This document shows, one piece after another, positions 25,679 to 33,724 of a stretch of DNA of 61,685 nucleotides (position 1 is its first letter; every line of letters starts with the position of its first letter). This DNA is from Clostridia bacterium (GTDB lineage: Bacteria; Bacillota; Clostridia; Peptostreptococcales; Anaerovoracaceae). Location of the stretch: the NCBI GenBank assembly GCA_902363595.1, contig CABJAP010000021.1:1-61685 (forward strand). The letters run 5' to 3'. Made by a program: the position numbers and the translations under genes. Below the pieces are notes generated by a model, which ran no database searches, was not told the DNA's origin, and saw only the letters and a program-made list of their open reading frames with translations.

Positions 25679-25735
25679 ATTGCAAAATCCCGCATTAATT
25701 GTCACAAGGTGCAATCTTATGCGAGATTTTGCAAT
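25679..25735. promoter_or_regulatory. 17-bp inverted repeat between the RHS operon and agrB
   Basis: Arms 25679-25695 (ATTGCAAAATCCCGCAT) and 25719-25735 are inverted copies with 16 of 17 matches, separated by 23 bases. The element sits in the 225-base gap between two divergent operons, about 100 bases from one start and 75 from the other. A dimeric regulator controlling both directions is the simplest reading; the LytTR regulator at 27778-28539 or the XRE protein at 28561-28899 are candidates. A transcribed hairpin is the alternative. Confidence 0.65.
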
Positions 25736-25808
25736 TTCATGTAATATCAATTGTCATTATGGATCTTTTTGATTAAGCTTTGAAATAGGAAGTGGAGGAT
25801 ATAAGTAG

Positions 25809-26402
25809 ATGAAAGGTATTCAAAGTAACATTATCTCTGCATTGAGTTCTCAGATGAATATGACTCATACGGAAAAACTGAAGATCCAGTATGCGTTAGA
25901 GCTTCTGAAGAATGAAGGAATCAAAACCATACTTTTATTCATTTTCTTTTTCTTTGCAGGCAGACTCAATGCCTTCCTGCTATGTATGGCCATCGCCTGT
26001 ACGGTTCGTATCTTTGCAGGCGGAATGCATATGAAGACAAATATTGGCTGTTTTATGCTAAGCTTTCTCTTCTTTTATGCGGAAATTATGGTGCTGCCCG
26101 CTTTAGCGGCTTTTCCAGTCCCTGTTTATAATGGGCTGCTCATCTCAAGCATCGTCATCATCTGCCTGTTATCGCCGCTGGCATCCTACAAAAGGCCATT
26201 TGTAGGACAAAAAAGATACCGGCTTTGTAAAAGAGCCGCTGTTTTTTTCAGTCTATTGTGGGGCGTGATTTTGTTATTTTTGATTCCTGATTTGTATCTG
26301 AGATCCTGCTGCATTTGGGCACTTGCACTGCAGGCATTACAAATGATTTTTACGTTTATCTATCGTAAACTCAAAAAAGAAGGGAGAACTTCTGATGTTT
26401 AA
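25809..26402 (+). CDS. agrB: AgrB-like peptide-processing membrane protease
   Basis: Integral membrane protein of 197 residues. AgrB cleaves the C-terminal tail of the AgrD precursor and cyclises the signal peptide. The hallmark RIFAGGMHMKTNIGC is present at about residues 70-84, with the catalytic His and Cys in place (H about 77, C about 84), plus several hydrophobic helices. GGAGG lies 10 bases before the ATG. The last 8 bases overlap the agrD start. It is divergent from the RHS operon. Confidence 0.93.
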   Translation: MKGIQSNIISALSSQMNMTHTEKLKIQYALELLKNEGIKTILLFIFFFFAGRLNAFLLCMAIACTVRIFAGGMHMKTNIGCFMLSFLFFYAEIMVLPALAAFPVPVYNGLLISSIVIICLLSPLASYKRPFVGQKRYRLCKRAAVFFSLLWGVILLFLIPDLYLRSCCIWALALQALQMIFTFIYRKLKKEGRTSDV

Positions 26403-26529
26403 GAACATAAAAAAATATACGCTTCCTATGATTGCAATGGCATTGATCGCACTTTCTGACATAGCCACTTCGACAAGCACAATCATGCATTGGGGCGAAC
26501 CGGATTGCCCTAAAGAATTATGGAAATAA
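26395..26529 (+). CDS. agrD: AgrD-like autoinducing-peptide precursor (44 residues)
   Basis: Small gene below common annotation cut-offs. It encodes MFKNIKKYTLPMIAMALIAL (amphipathic leader), a core STSTIMHWG and an acidic tail EPDCPKELWK with the conserved CPKEL-type motif that AgrB recognises. The ATG at 26395 overlaps the agrB end and follows an AGGGAG site. The core lacks the usual ring cysteine: the only cysteine is in the tail, at the D-C-P-K position. The cyclic signal is therefore probably a lactone through serine or threonine. The 3' end overlaps the convergent kinase gene by 12 bases. Confidence 0.88.
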   Translation: MFKNIKKYTLPMIAMALIALSDIATSTSTIMHWGEPDCPKELWK

Positions 26530-27771
26530 GACTTTGACCAATATTACTTCGTAATTCATTCTAATTTCCAGCTTTCCCTGATATTTTTCCGCGATGGATT
26601 TTATATTGGACAGCCCATATCCATGTAAAGCGCCGCCTTTCGTTGAATATCCTCTACTCATCATTTGCGCCTGGTCTAACGCGGAATTTTCAGGGAGAGC
26701 ATTAATCGTCTGCAAGAAACTAATTCCATTATCTCTTCCAACTTCGAAAAAAATCTTTCGCTTATCGCTTTTTAATCCTTCGGCAGCTTCAAAAGCATTG
26801 TCCAGAAGATTGCCGACCACCTCAATCAACTCATTTTGCGCGCAGGGAACAGACGGCAGAGGATCTCTTATGATCGTACTTAACTGAAGGCCTCTTCGAT
26901 CTGCTTCTTCTTTCTTTTTCATTAAGAATGTGGATAAAATACTATCGCCGGAATATACCAGTGCCTCCTGGTTTTTATCTTTGGCAGCAATTAATTCCAA
27001 TGTATAAGCATGTATCTGTTGAAGCGCCTTTTCGCTGTCATTGGATTCTGACAGATCATGAATGAGCTGGATATGCTTAGCGAATTCATGCTGTTTTTCA
27101 GCCATTCGCTTAATGAACTCTTCTTTGGTGTCCGAAAGCTGTTGTTGGTGCTTAACGGCTTCTTCCTGTCTCTTGGAAACGACAATGTTATAGACCAGCA
27201 GTATGTTGGTCGCGATTACTACTAATATCAGAATAAAAACGCTTTCTTCTACTGTATTAGTTTCATTCCAATTATACATATAGGCGGCTTGAATAATATA
27301 AAAATTCAAAAGCACGACCCATATCGCACGTCTGTACTTGTGGTAATACAGACGCAGTGCATCCAATTTTACAAAGATTAAGACTGCATAAATGATTGCA
27401 GCCATTATACATAAAGAGATGTAAATGTTTGCTTCTTGAACAAAAAATGTCGGAGAAACCGAATTACAGATAAAGACCACCAGCAGCTGAAATAGCTGAC
27501 AGATCATCAGCCCGCTGATGACATCGAAAAAGATATCCAGAAAATTACTGTGAAAACATGCAAATAAGACTGCAGCGATCAGGATGACATTTATCCCAGT
27601 GTTGATATCAATCGACAACTTGTCAGCCGCCGCCGCTATGGCTGCCATCGAAACAGCCGTAAGCAGCAGTTTCCACTTTTGCTGGTAATCTTTACGCAAT
27701 ATACATAGAACACCACACAACATCAACATTTCCAGCAGCGAAGCTGTCAGGTTAAATATGGTATTATCCAT
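26518..27771 (-). CDS. AgrC-like sensor histidine kinase (GHKL)
   Basis: Protein of 417 residues: about six N-terminal membrane helices (residues 1-200), a coiled segment, a phosphoacceptor region KQHEFAKHIQLIHDL (about 225-240) and a GHKL ATPase with the N box NLLDNAFEAAEG and the G box GYGLSNIKSIAEKYQG. This is the AgrC/ComD layout: a receptor for a cyclic peptide. It overlaps agrD tail to tail by 12 bases and lies 6 bases after the response-regulator gene, with which it forms one operon. Confidence 0.9.
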   Translation of the reverse strand: MDNTIFNLTASLLEMLMLCGVLCILRKDYQQKWKLLLTAVSMAAIAAAADKLSIDINTGINVILIAAVLFACFHSNFLDIFFDVISGLMICQLFQLLVVFICNSVSPTFFVQEANIYISLCIMAAIIYAVLIFVKLDALRLYYHKYRRAIWVVLLNFYIIQAAYMYNWNETNTVEESVFILILVVIATNILLVYNIVVSKRQEEAVKHQQQLSDTKEEFIKRMAEKQHEFAKHIQLIHDLSESNDSEKALQQIHAYTLELIAAKDKNQEALVYSGDSILSTFLMKKKEEADRRGLQLSTIIRDPLPSVPCAQNELIEVVGNLLDNAFEAAEGLKSDKRKIFFEVGRDNGISFLQTINALPENSALDQAQMMSRGYSTKGGALHGYGLSNIKSIAEKYQGKLEIRMNYEVILVKVLFP

Positions 27772-27777
27772 ACCGCA

Positions 27778-28539
27778 TTACTCCCTTTCCGATATCCATT
27801 CTTTATATTTATCCAGAACGTGAACGTAATAGGTTTTACTGATCTCACAGCTAAAAGAGGTATCAATATCAAATACTGGACTCCATATGTTTCTCCGCAC
27901 TTTTACAATATCTCTGACTCTGGTTAAATTTAAAGCAAAGGACTTATGACAGCGGACGCAATAGGGCTCGTCGATTTCTGCCAGCAATTTCTCCAGCGGC
28001 TTCCAGGAAATCTCAATCTGTCCCTTATCTATATAAATATGGCAGCTCCGATTTAGTACTTCAATGCCTAAAATATCCTGAAAGCGCAGGAGTTTGGTGC
28101 CTTCCGCCGTATCAAGAGGAATCACTTTGCTCAGCTTCTTCTGTTCATTTCCAAGGTTCTTTAGTAAAGGCTCTATCGAGCGGCGCACGGCGTGTTCGGT
28201 CAATGGTTTGACCAGATAGCTGTAGCAGTGATATTCTTGAAAGGCTCCCAGCTGATCCATTTCATAGCCTGTAACAAAGATAATGGGGGTCAGCAGATAC
28301 GCCGTTATGCTTCTTATTTTCTCAGCCAGGGAAAAACCGTCAATTTGAGGCAAATCTCTATCAAGAAAGAAAAGGTCCACCAGGCTGCCCTCATTGCTTA
28401 AGTAATGAATCGCATCAGCCCCATCCTTGCACAATATAAAATTCAATTCCGGCTGTATACGATTCAAAATTTTTTGCAGCCGCAGAGCATCATCTTTATC
28501 ATCTTCTACGATCATTGCCAACAGCCTGTTTTTTATCAT
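27778..28539 (-). CDS. AgrA-like response regulator (receiver-LytTR)
   Basis: Protein of 253 residues. The receiver domain (1-125) has the acidic pair VEDDKDD near residue 12, the phosphoacceptor in FFLDRDLP (about 58) and a lysine in SYLVKPLT. The C-terminal LytTR DNA-binding domain (about 150-253) includes CHIYIDKG, CVRCHKSFALNL and RRNIWSP segments. AGGAG precedes the ATG. It should be phosphorylated by the neighbouring GHKL kinase and activate agr and perhaps the RHS operon; the binding sites are not proven. Confidence 0.9.
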   Translation of the reverse strand: MIKNRLLAMIVEDDKDDALRLQKILNRIQPELNFILCKDGADAIHYLSNEGSLVDLFFLDRDLPQIDGFSLAEKIRSITAYLLTPIIFVTGYEMDQLGAFQEYHCYSYLVKPLTEHAVRRSIEPLLKNLGNEQKKLSKVIPLDTAEGTKLLRFQDILGIEVLNRSCHIYIDKGQIEISWKPLEKLLAEIDEPYCVRCHKSFALNLTRVRDIVKVRRNIWSPVFDIDTSFSCEISKTYYVHVLDKYKEWISERE

Positions 28540-28560
28540 TTTTGATCGCTCCTGTCGTGA

Positions 28561-28899
28561 TCACTTTGTATTGTTTTCCCGCCTGAACTCTTCCATCATT
28601 TTCATATATGCCTTCACCAATTTTCTGTCTTCAGGTGCTAATGCCTCCCACATAATCAGAAGTTCTTGCTGCTCTTCTGTTACGTCCGGAAAGGTTTTTC
28701 GGGAAGAAAAGAATTCCGCAAGTGTGATATCCATTCCCTGACAGATTTTCTCGATTGTCGGTATGGTAGGCATTTTATTCTTAGCCACCAGGTTATTCAA
28801 AGTGGTCTTAGGGATATCTGAAAGTTGTGCGAGTTTGTATAAGCTAATATTTCTTTCACTGCAAAGCTCTTGAATTCGACTGATTACTTTATTTTTCAT
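28561..28899 (-). CDS. XRE-family helix-turn-helix regulator
   Basis: Protein of 112 residues with an N-terminal Cro/CI helix-turn-helix (SLYKLAQLSDIPKTTLNNLV, about 19-38, then IPTIEKICQGMDITLAEFF) and a helical C-terminal tail. It is the first gene of the XRE-LytTR-GHKL run, 21 bases before the response regulator, and so may fine-tune the agr system. Tandem direct repeats lie 55-95 bases upstream of its ATG. Confidence 0.88.
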   Translation of the reverse strand: MKNKVISRIQELCSERNISLYKLAQLSDIPKTTLNNLVAKNKMPTIPTIEKICQGMDITLAEFFSSRKTFPDVTEEQQELLIMWEALAPEDRKLVKAYMKMMEEFRRENNTK

Positions 28900-28953
28900 G
28901 CATTCCCTCCCTCGTTTACAGTTTATCCCATTCCTTTCAAATTTATTAGACTG

Positions 28954-28993
28954 ATAATGAGGGTCTATTTTTGTACTGTTATAAGGGTCTATT
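28954..28993 (-). promoter_or_regulatory. Tandem direct repeats upstream of the XRE-agrA-agrC run
   Basis: On the minus strand AATAGACCCT occurs twice with a 24-base period (complements of 28960-28969 and 28984-28993); the match extends imperfectly to 16 bases (AATAGACCCTTATAAC and AATAGACCCTCATTAT). Paired direct repeats about two helical turns apart, upstream of a promoter, are typical of LytTR-family activator sites, so autoregulation by the response regulator is likely. Confidence 0.6.
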
Positions 28994-29021
28994 GCCCAAC
29001 GCAGCCTATATCATCGTAAGC

Positions 29022-29080
29022 AGCACTTGAGTGCTGGCGGCAGAGGAGACCGCTAAAGTATCAACTCACCCCAGCCGCCA
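29022..29080. other. Structured intergenic segment (possible terminator or leader)
   Basis: AGCACT-TG-AGTGCT forms a short palindrome at about 29022-29036, and TGGCGGC (29035-29041) can pair with GCCGCCA (29074-29080). No gene is visible in 28900-29239; the segment lies between the divergent XRE run and the amino-acid transporter operon. Confidence 0.35.
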
Positions 29081-29148
29081 ACCTTCACAACCTTTCCCAA
29101 AAACCATTGATTTTCGTCCATATTTATGGTACCATTTTTAATATAGTA

Positions 29149-29194
29149 TCGCTTTATTCCAATAACGCAAAGATGTCGCATAGGAATAAAGCGA
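29149..29194 (+). promoter_or_regulatory. 12-bp perfect inverted repeat upstream of the amino-acid ABC operon
   Basis: TCGCTTTATTCC (29149-29160) and its exact complement (29183-29194) are separated by 22 bases and end about 45 bases before the binding-protein ATG. A possible -10 box TATAGT lies at about 29143-29148. It may be an operator or a leader hairpin controlling amino-acid uptake. Confidence 0.5.
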
Positions 29195-29239
29195 ACTTAT
29201 TCTTACTTATTACTCATTAAGTTATGGAGGAAACACATC

Positions 29240-30076
29240 ATGAAAAAGAAACTATTATTACTGGCAGCTGTGCTGGTACTGGTTGTCGGCTCACTGGCTC
29301 TCACCGGATGCGGCGGCAGCGACAATGAAACAGCCGAAGACGGCTCATGGGAATATGTACAGGAAAAAGGTGAGCTGATCGTAGGCCTGGACGACACCTT
29401 CGCACCTATGGGCTTCCGCGATGAAGGCAACAATCTGGTTGGATTCGATATCGACCTGGCGACAGCTGTCTGCAAAGAGCTGGGCGTGAAAGTCAAATTC
29501 CAGCCCATCAACTGGGATTCCAAAGATATGGAACTGACATCCAAAAACATCGACTGCATCTGGAACGGCATGTCCATCACCCCAGAAAGAATAGAAGGCA
29601 TGTCCCTGTCCAACAAATACCTCAACAACAAGATTGTCGTAATGACGCTGAAAAAAGATGTCAAAATTGCAGCCGCTGAAGATATGGCAAACTACAAAAT
29701 CGGAACCCAGGCAGATTCCGCTGCTTTGGAAACCATGAAAAAGAATGAAGCTTATGATTCATACAAAGACAACATCACCGAATACAAGACATATGATGAA
29801 GCTCTGATGGACATGCAGGCCGGCAGAGTTGACTGCATCGTCGTTGACCAGGTACTGGGAGAATACAAGAACTCCAAATTGGACAAGAAAATGACCGTAT
29901 GCGACTTTGACTTCGGCGATGATTTCTACGCCATCGGCTTTAGAAAAGATGATAAGGCTCTGACAGCCAAAGTAAACGAAGCCATTAAAGCGACCATCGA
30001 CAGCGGTGAAGCTGAAAAGATCAGCAACAAATGGTTTGGAAAGAACATCGTAATTTTTGAAGAACTGGATAAATAA
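29240..30076 (+). CDS. Polar amino-acid ABC transporter substrate-binding lipoprotein
   Basis: Protein of 278 residues. A lipoprotein signal (KKKLLLLAAVLVLVVGSLAL then LTGCGGS with the lipobox cysteine at about residue 23) is followed by a family-3 periplasmic-binding fold: GELIVGLDDTFAPMGFRDEG, GFDIDLATAVCKELG, WNGMSITPERIEGMSLSNKY, YKIGTQADSAALETM and IGFRKDDKALTAKVNEAI. GGAGG precedes the ATG. First gene of a three-gene uptake operon. The exact amino acid (glutamine, cystine, basic) cannot be fixed from sequence. Confidence 0.93.
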   Translation: MKKKLLLLAAVLVLVVGSLALTGCGGSDNETAEDGSWEYVQEKGELIVGLDDTFAPMGFRDEGNNLVGFDIDLATAVCKELGVKVKFQPINWDSKDMELTSKNIDCIWNGMSITPERIEGMSLSNKYLNNKIVVMTLKKDVKIAAAEDMANYKIGTQADSAALETMKKNEAYDSYKDNITEYKTYDEALMDMQAGRVDCIVVDQVLGEYKNSKLDKKMTVCDFDFGDDFYAIGFRKDDKALTAKVNEAIKATIDSGEAEKISNKWFGKNIVIFEELDK

Positions 30077-30100
30077 AACATACTTGGAGGAGTTGCTTCT

Positions 30101-30793
30101 ATGAGTAATTTTATCGCAAGTCTTCAGGACACCCTGGAATATATGGTGGTCCTGATGCCCTCGCTCCTGACAGGAGCCTGGTGTTCGCTAAAACTATTTG
30201 TTGTGACCCTGGTTCTCTCATTGCCGCTGGGACTGCCCTTCGCACTGGGCAGCAACAGCCGTATCGGGATTTTCCGGGTACTTGCAAAACTATATATTTG
30301 GATATTCAGAGGCACTCCTCTACTGTTGCAGCTGTTCTTCTTTTACTTTTTTCTCCCCATTGCTTTTGACATTCGGTTCTCGGCATTTACAACGGCAACC
30401 TTGACCTTCGTACTCAACTACGCCGCTTACTTTGCTGAAATCTATCGCGGGGGGATCAACAGCATTGACAAGGGACAGTATGAGGCCGCCCATTCGCTGG
30501 GCCTTTCCAGGACCCAGACCACCTTTGGCATCATTTTGCCTCAGACCATGAAATGCGTGTTGCCGCCGGTTTCCAACGAAGCCATCATACTCATCAAAGA
30601 TACGGCCCTGGTTTCCACCATCGGCGTGCTGGAATTGATGAAAGCTTCCTCTTCGGCGGTAAATCGGGATGTAAACCCGCTGGCCTTTTTGCTGGCGGCC
30701 ATCATCTATCTGATCTTCACCTTCCTGCTCACCCTTCTGTCCAATTATTTGGAAAGAAGGTTCTCAGTCTATGACGCGAAGGAGGAATGGTAA
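30101..30793 (+). CDS. Polar amino-acid ABC transporter permease
   Basis: HisM/GlnP-type permease of 230 residues with about five membrane helices. It has the [14 protein letters not shown] motif after the first helices and the EAA loop [20 protein letters not shown] that contacts the ATPase. GGAGG site before the ATG; it starts 24 bases after the binding-protein gene and its last codons contain the binding site of the ATPase gene. Confidence 0.95.
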   Translation: MSNFIASLQDTLEYMVVLMPSLLTGAWCSLKLFVVTLVLSLPLGLPFALGSNSRIGIFRVLAKLYIWIFRGTPLLLQLFFFYFFLPIAFDIRFSAFTTATLTFVLNYAAYFAEIYRGGINSIDKGQYEAAHSLGLSRTQTTFGIILPQTMKCVLPPVSNEAIILIKDTALVSTIGVLELMKASSSAVNRDVNPLAFLLAAIIYLIFTFLLTLLSNYLERRFSVYDAKEEW

Positions 30794-30794
30794 C

Positions 30795-31559
30795 ATGGAA
30801 CAGATATTAGAAATGAAACAGATCGTAAAGGATTTTGCCAACTGCCGGGCGCTGGATCATGTTGATTTTTCCATTGCCAAAGGCGAAACGGTGGCCATTA
30901 TCGGGCCTTCCGGATCTGGCAAAAGCACCCTGTTGCGGTGCGTCAACTGCCTGAATCGCATTACCTCCGGCACCATCACCCTCAACGGAGAAACCTTCGT
31001 GGACACGCCTGAGAGCGGCAAGGCCGAGTATATTCCCGATAAGGAACTGCGCCGCATCTGCGCGGAAACGGGAATGGTGTTTCAGCATTTCAACCTTTTT
31101 CCTCATATGACCTGTCTGCAAAACATCTGTTATGCGCCGATCAAAGTGAAAAAAGAGGATAAAAAGAAAGCGGAGGCCCGGGGACACGATCTGCTCAAGC
31201 TGGTAGGATTGGAAACCAAAGCCGGTGTCTATACGGCCCAGTTGTCCGGCGGACAAAAGCAGCGAATCGCCATTGCCAGAGGACTGGCCATGAACCCGGA
31301 GATCATGCTCTTCGACGAGCCAACCTCAGCCCTGGATCCGGAAATCACCGGCGAGGTACTCAACGTCATTAAAAAGCTGGCAGAAGAACGGATCACCATG
31401 GTTGTCGTTACCCACGAAATGGGCTTTGCCAGAGAGGTTGCCGATCGGGTGGTATTCATGGATCAGGGCAAAATCGTGGAACAAGGAACGCCAGAAGAGA
31501 TCTTTAAAAATCCAAAGAGCGAACGTTTAAAAGATTTTCTCAGCTCCATGCTGAAATAA
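30795..31559 (+). CDS. Polar amino-acid ABC transporter ATP-binding protein
   Basis: ATPase of 254 residues with Walker [10 protein letters not shown], the Q-loop in [11 protein letters not shown], signature [17 protein letters not shown], Walker [16 protein letters not shown] and the switch histidine in VVTHEMGFA. The ATG at 30795 has GGAGG 8 bases upstream; an upstream in-frame ATG at 30771 lies inside the permease gene and is less likely. It overlaps nothing and closes the operon before a set of hairpins. Confidence 0.96.
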   Translation: MEQILEMKQIVKDFANCRALDHVDFSIAKGETVAIIGPSGSGKSTLLRCVNCLNRITSGTITLNGETFVDTPESGKAEYIPDKELRRICAETGMVFQHFNLFPHMTCLQNICYAPIKVKKEDKKKAEARGHDLLKLVGLETKAGVYTAQLSGGQKQRIAIARGLAMNPEIMLFDEPTSALDPEITGEVLNVIKKLAEERITMVVVTHEMGFAREVADRVVFMDQGKIVEQGTPEEIFKNPKSERLKDFLSSMLK

Positions 31560-31621
31560 AAAAGTTTTCTTGGGAGACGTTAATCGCGCTTCGCACTCAC
31601 TTTCACAAGGTGAACTTTTTT
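31557..31621 (+). terminator. Terminator region right after the ABC operon
   Basis: TTCAC-AAG-GTGAA (31602-31614) is followed by CTTTTTT; in addition the AAAAAAGTT at the stop codon can pair with AACTTTTTT at 31613-31621. The short stem makes it a modest terminator. Confidence 0.5.
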
Positions 31622-31624
31622 GAA

Positions 31625-31716
31625 ACACAGGAAATGCTACGCAACCGATATTTCCTGTGTTATGAAAAAGGGGCGGCTGTATGAAAAGCAAATTGCTTCA
31701 TGCAGCCGCCCCTTTT
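31625..31716 (+). terminator. Two strong hairpins downstream of the ABC operon
   Basis: First, ACACAGGAAAT (31625-31635) pairs with 31650-31660. Second, AAAAGGGGCGGCTG (31666-31679) pairs perfectly over 14 bases with 31703-31716, ending in TTTTC. The second is a good intrinsic terminator on the plus strand. Confidence 0.75.
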
Positions 31717-31841
31717 CTATGTTTACCGCCGGACTGGGCATCCCATAGATTTTACCTCCTCCGGGCTCGTCATCGGGAAAATTTCAAAAAATTTTCGTGA
31801 TATTTACGCAAAGTTGTGGGTTTGCGGGTCTTCATATTGGG

Positions 31842-31882
31842 AAAAAGGGCTCCTGACGCCAAACAAGCAAATTTGAGGAGCC
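31842..31882 (-). terminator. Terminator of the osmoprotectant transporter operon
   Basis: On the minus strand GGCTCCT (complement of 31876-31882) pairs with AGGAGCC (complement of 31848-31854) and is followed by CTTTTTCCC. It lies about 200 bases after the ATPase gene that ends at 32079. Confidence 0.5.
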
Positions 31883-31887
31883 TCAAT

Positions 31888-31932
31888 CGTTAAAAAAAGC
31901 GTAAATTCCAAAAAATCTACGCATTTTTTACC
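31888..31932. terminator. A/T-flanked hairpin, possibly bidirectional
   Basis: GCGTA at about 31899-31903 and TACGC at 31918-31922 are inverted copies flanked by a run of A on the left and a run of T on the right. It sits in the 519-base gap 31560-32078, which holds several hairpins but no convincing gene. Confidence 0.4.
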
Positions 31933-32078
31933 CTACACTTCCCCTTTTTTGGAGGGGCCTACATTATTCTCAATGAACCCCACCTTTTTTCCGCCTTCAC
32001 GCCAAACCAACAGCCCGGCCCTTTCCCCCAGCGCCCAGACTTCGATAAAACGCTCAACCGGCTGGCTCCCGCCCTTTC

Positions 32079-32804
32079 CTACACAGCCCCGATCAGCTGG
32101 GCCACAAAAGAATCGGCAGGATGTTCCTGAATCTGCTGCGGTTCATCCAGCTGGACAATTTTCCCCTGCTCCATGACCAGAACCCGATCCCCCAGCTTCA
32201 TGGCCTCGCGGATATCATGGGTGATAAAGACAATGGTAATCCCCAAACTGCGATGCAGCGATAAAATTTCATCCTGCATGGCCCGCTTGGTGATTTCATC
32301 CAGCGCCCCAAAAGGCTCGTCCATGAGCAGAATCCTGGCGTCAGATGCCAGGGCCCTTGCGATGCCCACCCGCTGCTGCTGGCCGCCGGAAAGCTCGGAC
32401 GGATAGCGCTCCAGCATATCCTCCTCCAAACCGACAGTCTCGATCAGGCGGCGGGCCAGCTGAAGATTTTCCGCCTTGTTTTTCCTGCCGCTGATCACCG
32501 GCACATAGGTGATGTTCTTTTCCACCGTCATATGGGGGAAAAGGCCCTTATTCTGAATCACATAACCGATGCTCCGCCGCAGCTCAATAATATCCGTCTC
32601 GCCGATATCCTGTCCCTGGACGAAGACCTTGCCGCTGTCCGGCTGATGCAAGCCATTGATCATCTTCAGCATGGTCGTCTTGCCGCATCCAGAGCGGCCG
32701 ATCACCGTCAAAAACTCCCCTTCCTTGACGGCAAGGGAAAAATCATCAAGGATTTTCCGGCCGCCGAAGCTCTTTGACAGATGCTCTAATCGGATCATAT
32801 CCAT
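32079..32804 (-). CDS. Osmoprotectant ABC transporter ATP-binding protein (OpuCA/ProV-like)
   Basis: ATPase of 241 residues: Walker A GRSGCGKTT, Q-loop YVIQNKGLFPHMTVEKN, signature LSGGQQQRVGIARALASD, Walker B ILLMDEPFGALDEITK and HD in VFITHDIREA. The D-E-I-T-K segment is typical of betaine/carnitine/choline importers. Shorter than classical OpuCA because the C-terminal CBS domains that sense ionic strength are absent. Last gene of the operon; the binding-protein gene ends 4 bases before its ATG. Confidence 0.9.
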   Translation of the reverse strand: MDMIRLEHLSKSFGGRKILDDFSLAVKEGEFLTVIGRSGCGKTTMLKMINGLHQPDSGKVFVQGQDIGETDIIELRRSIGYVIQNKGLFPHMTVEKNITYVPVISGRKNKAENLQLARRLIETVGLEEDMLERYPSELSGGQQQRVGIARALASDARILLMDEPFGALDEITKRAMQDEILSLHRSLGITIVFITHDIREAMKLGDRVLVMEQGKIVQLDEPQQIQEHPADSFVAQLIGAV

Positions 32805-32808
32805 CAGC

Positions 32809-33723
32809 TTACTCCTCGATCAAACCCTTAGAAACCAGGAATGCCTTAGCCACATCCCCTTCATTTTTGCCATCAATCTCCACCTGATAATTCAGCTCCG
32901 CCATTTCCTGATCGGTCAGAAGATTGTCCATCAGAGCCAGCGTCTTTTCCAGGTCAGGATATTTTTCCAGGGCATCTTCCCGCACGACGGTAGCGCAGTA
33001 GTAGTTATACTGGAGATGCTTGTCATCCTTCAGCACTTTCACGAAATCTTTGCTCAGCTGTGCGTCGGTAGTAAAAGCATTGGTCGCATCAATATCGCCT
33101 TTTTTCATGGCTTCATATTTAAGGCCGATATCCACGTCCTTCACCTGTTTGAACTCATACTTATACGCCGCTTTCAGCGCATCGAAGCCTTCTTCTTTTT
33201 CAAAATAATCCGGGTTGCCGCCGAACACCAGCTTATCCGCCACTTTGGTCAGATCGGAGCAAGTTTCCAGCTTATACTTGTCAGCAACCTCTTTGCGCAC
33301 CGCTACGGCAAAGGTATTATTAAAGCCGTAAAGATTTGTCCAAGTCATGCCGTAGTTCTCATGATATTCTTCCCGGAGTTTTTTCAGCATCTCATCATCG
33401 CTGACGCCTTTGGACTCATGGCCCAGCACCATGGACCATCCGGAAGAAGTGTATTCCGGATAAAGATCAAAATCCCCTTTTTCCATAGCCGGCTGAATGT
33501 TGCTGGTGCCGCCGCCAACGCCTTTAGTGATCTCCGCTTTATAATCGGTTTTGCTTTCGATCAGCTGCTTGATCATTTCACCCAAAATGTACTGCTCGGT
33601 CATCGGTTTGGTGGCGATCTTGATAGGCTCGCTGTCCGCCCCGCCGCCGCTTCCGCAGCCTGCGAAAGCCAGCGTCATCAATAATACCAGTATAAATGCT
33701 GTGATTTTCTTCCATGTTCTCAT
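32809..33723 (-). CDS. Glycine betaine/carnitine/choline-binding lipoprotein (OpuCC/OsmF-like)
   Basis: Protein of 304 residues with a lipoprotein signal (ITAFILVLLMTLAFAGCGSG, cysteine at about 23) and a type II binding fold: IKIATKPMTEQYILGEMIKQ, then GDFDLYPEYTSSGW and DALKAAYKYEFKQVKDVDIG, with IDATNAFTTDAQL later. The E-Y-T region is a usual ligand-loop signature of quaternary-amine binding proteins. It starts 1 base after the permease gene, clearly co-transcribed. Exact ligand not determined. Confidence 0.9.
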   Translation of the reverse strand: MRTWKKITAFILVLLMTLAFAGCGSGGGADSEPIKIATKPMTEQYILGEMIKQLIESKTDYKAEITKGVGGGTSNIQPAMEKGDFDLYPEYTSSGWSMVLGHESKGVSDDEMLKKLREEYHENYGMTWTNLYGFNNTFAVAVRKEVADKYKLETCSDLTKVADKLVFGGNPDYFEKEEGFDALKAAYKYEFKQVKDVDIGLKYEAMKKGDIDATNAFTTDAQLSKDFVKVLKDDKHLQYNYYCATVVREDALEKYPDLEKTLALMDNLLTDQEMAELNYQVEIDGKNEGDVAKAFLVSKGLIEE

Positions 33724-33724
33724 T

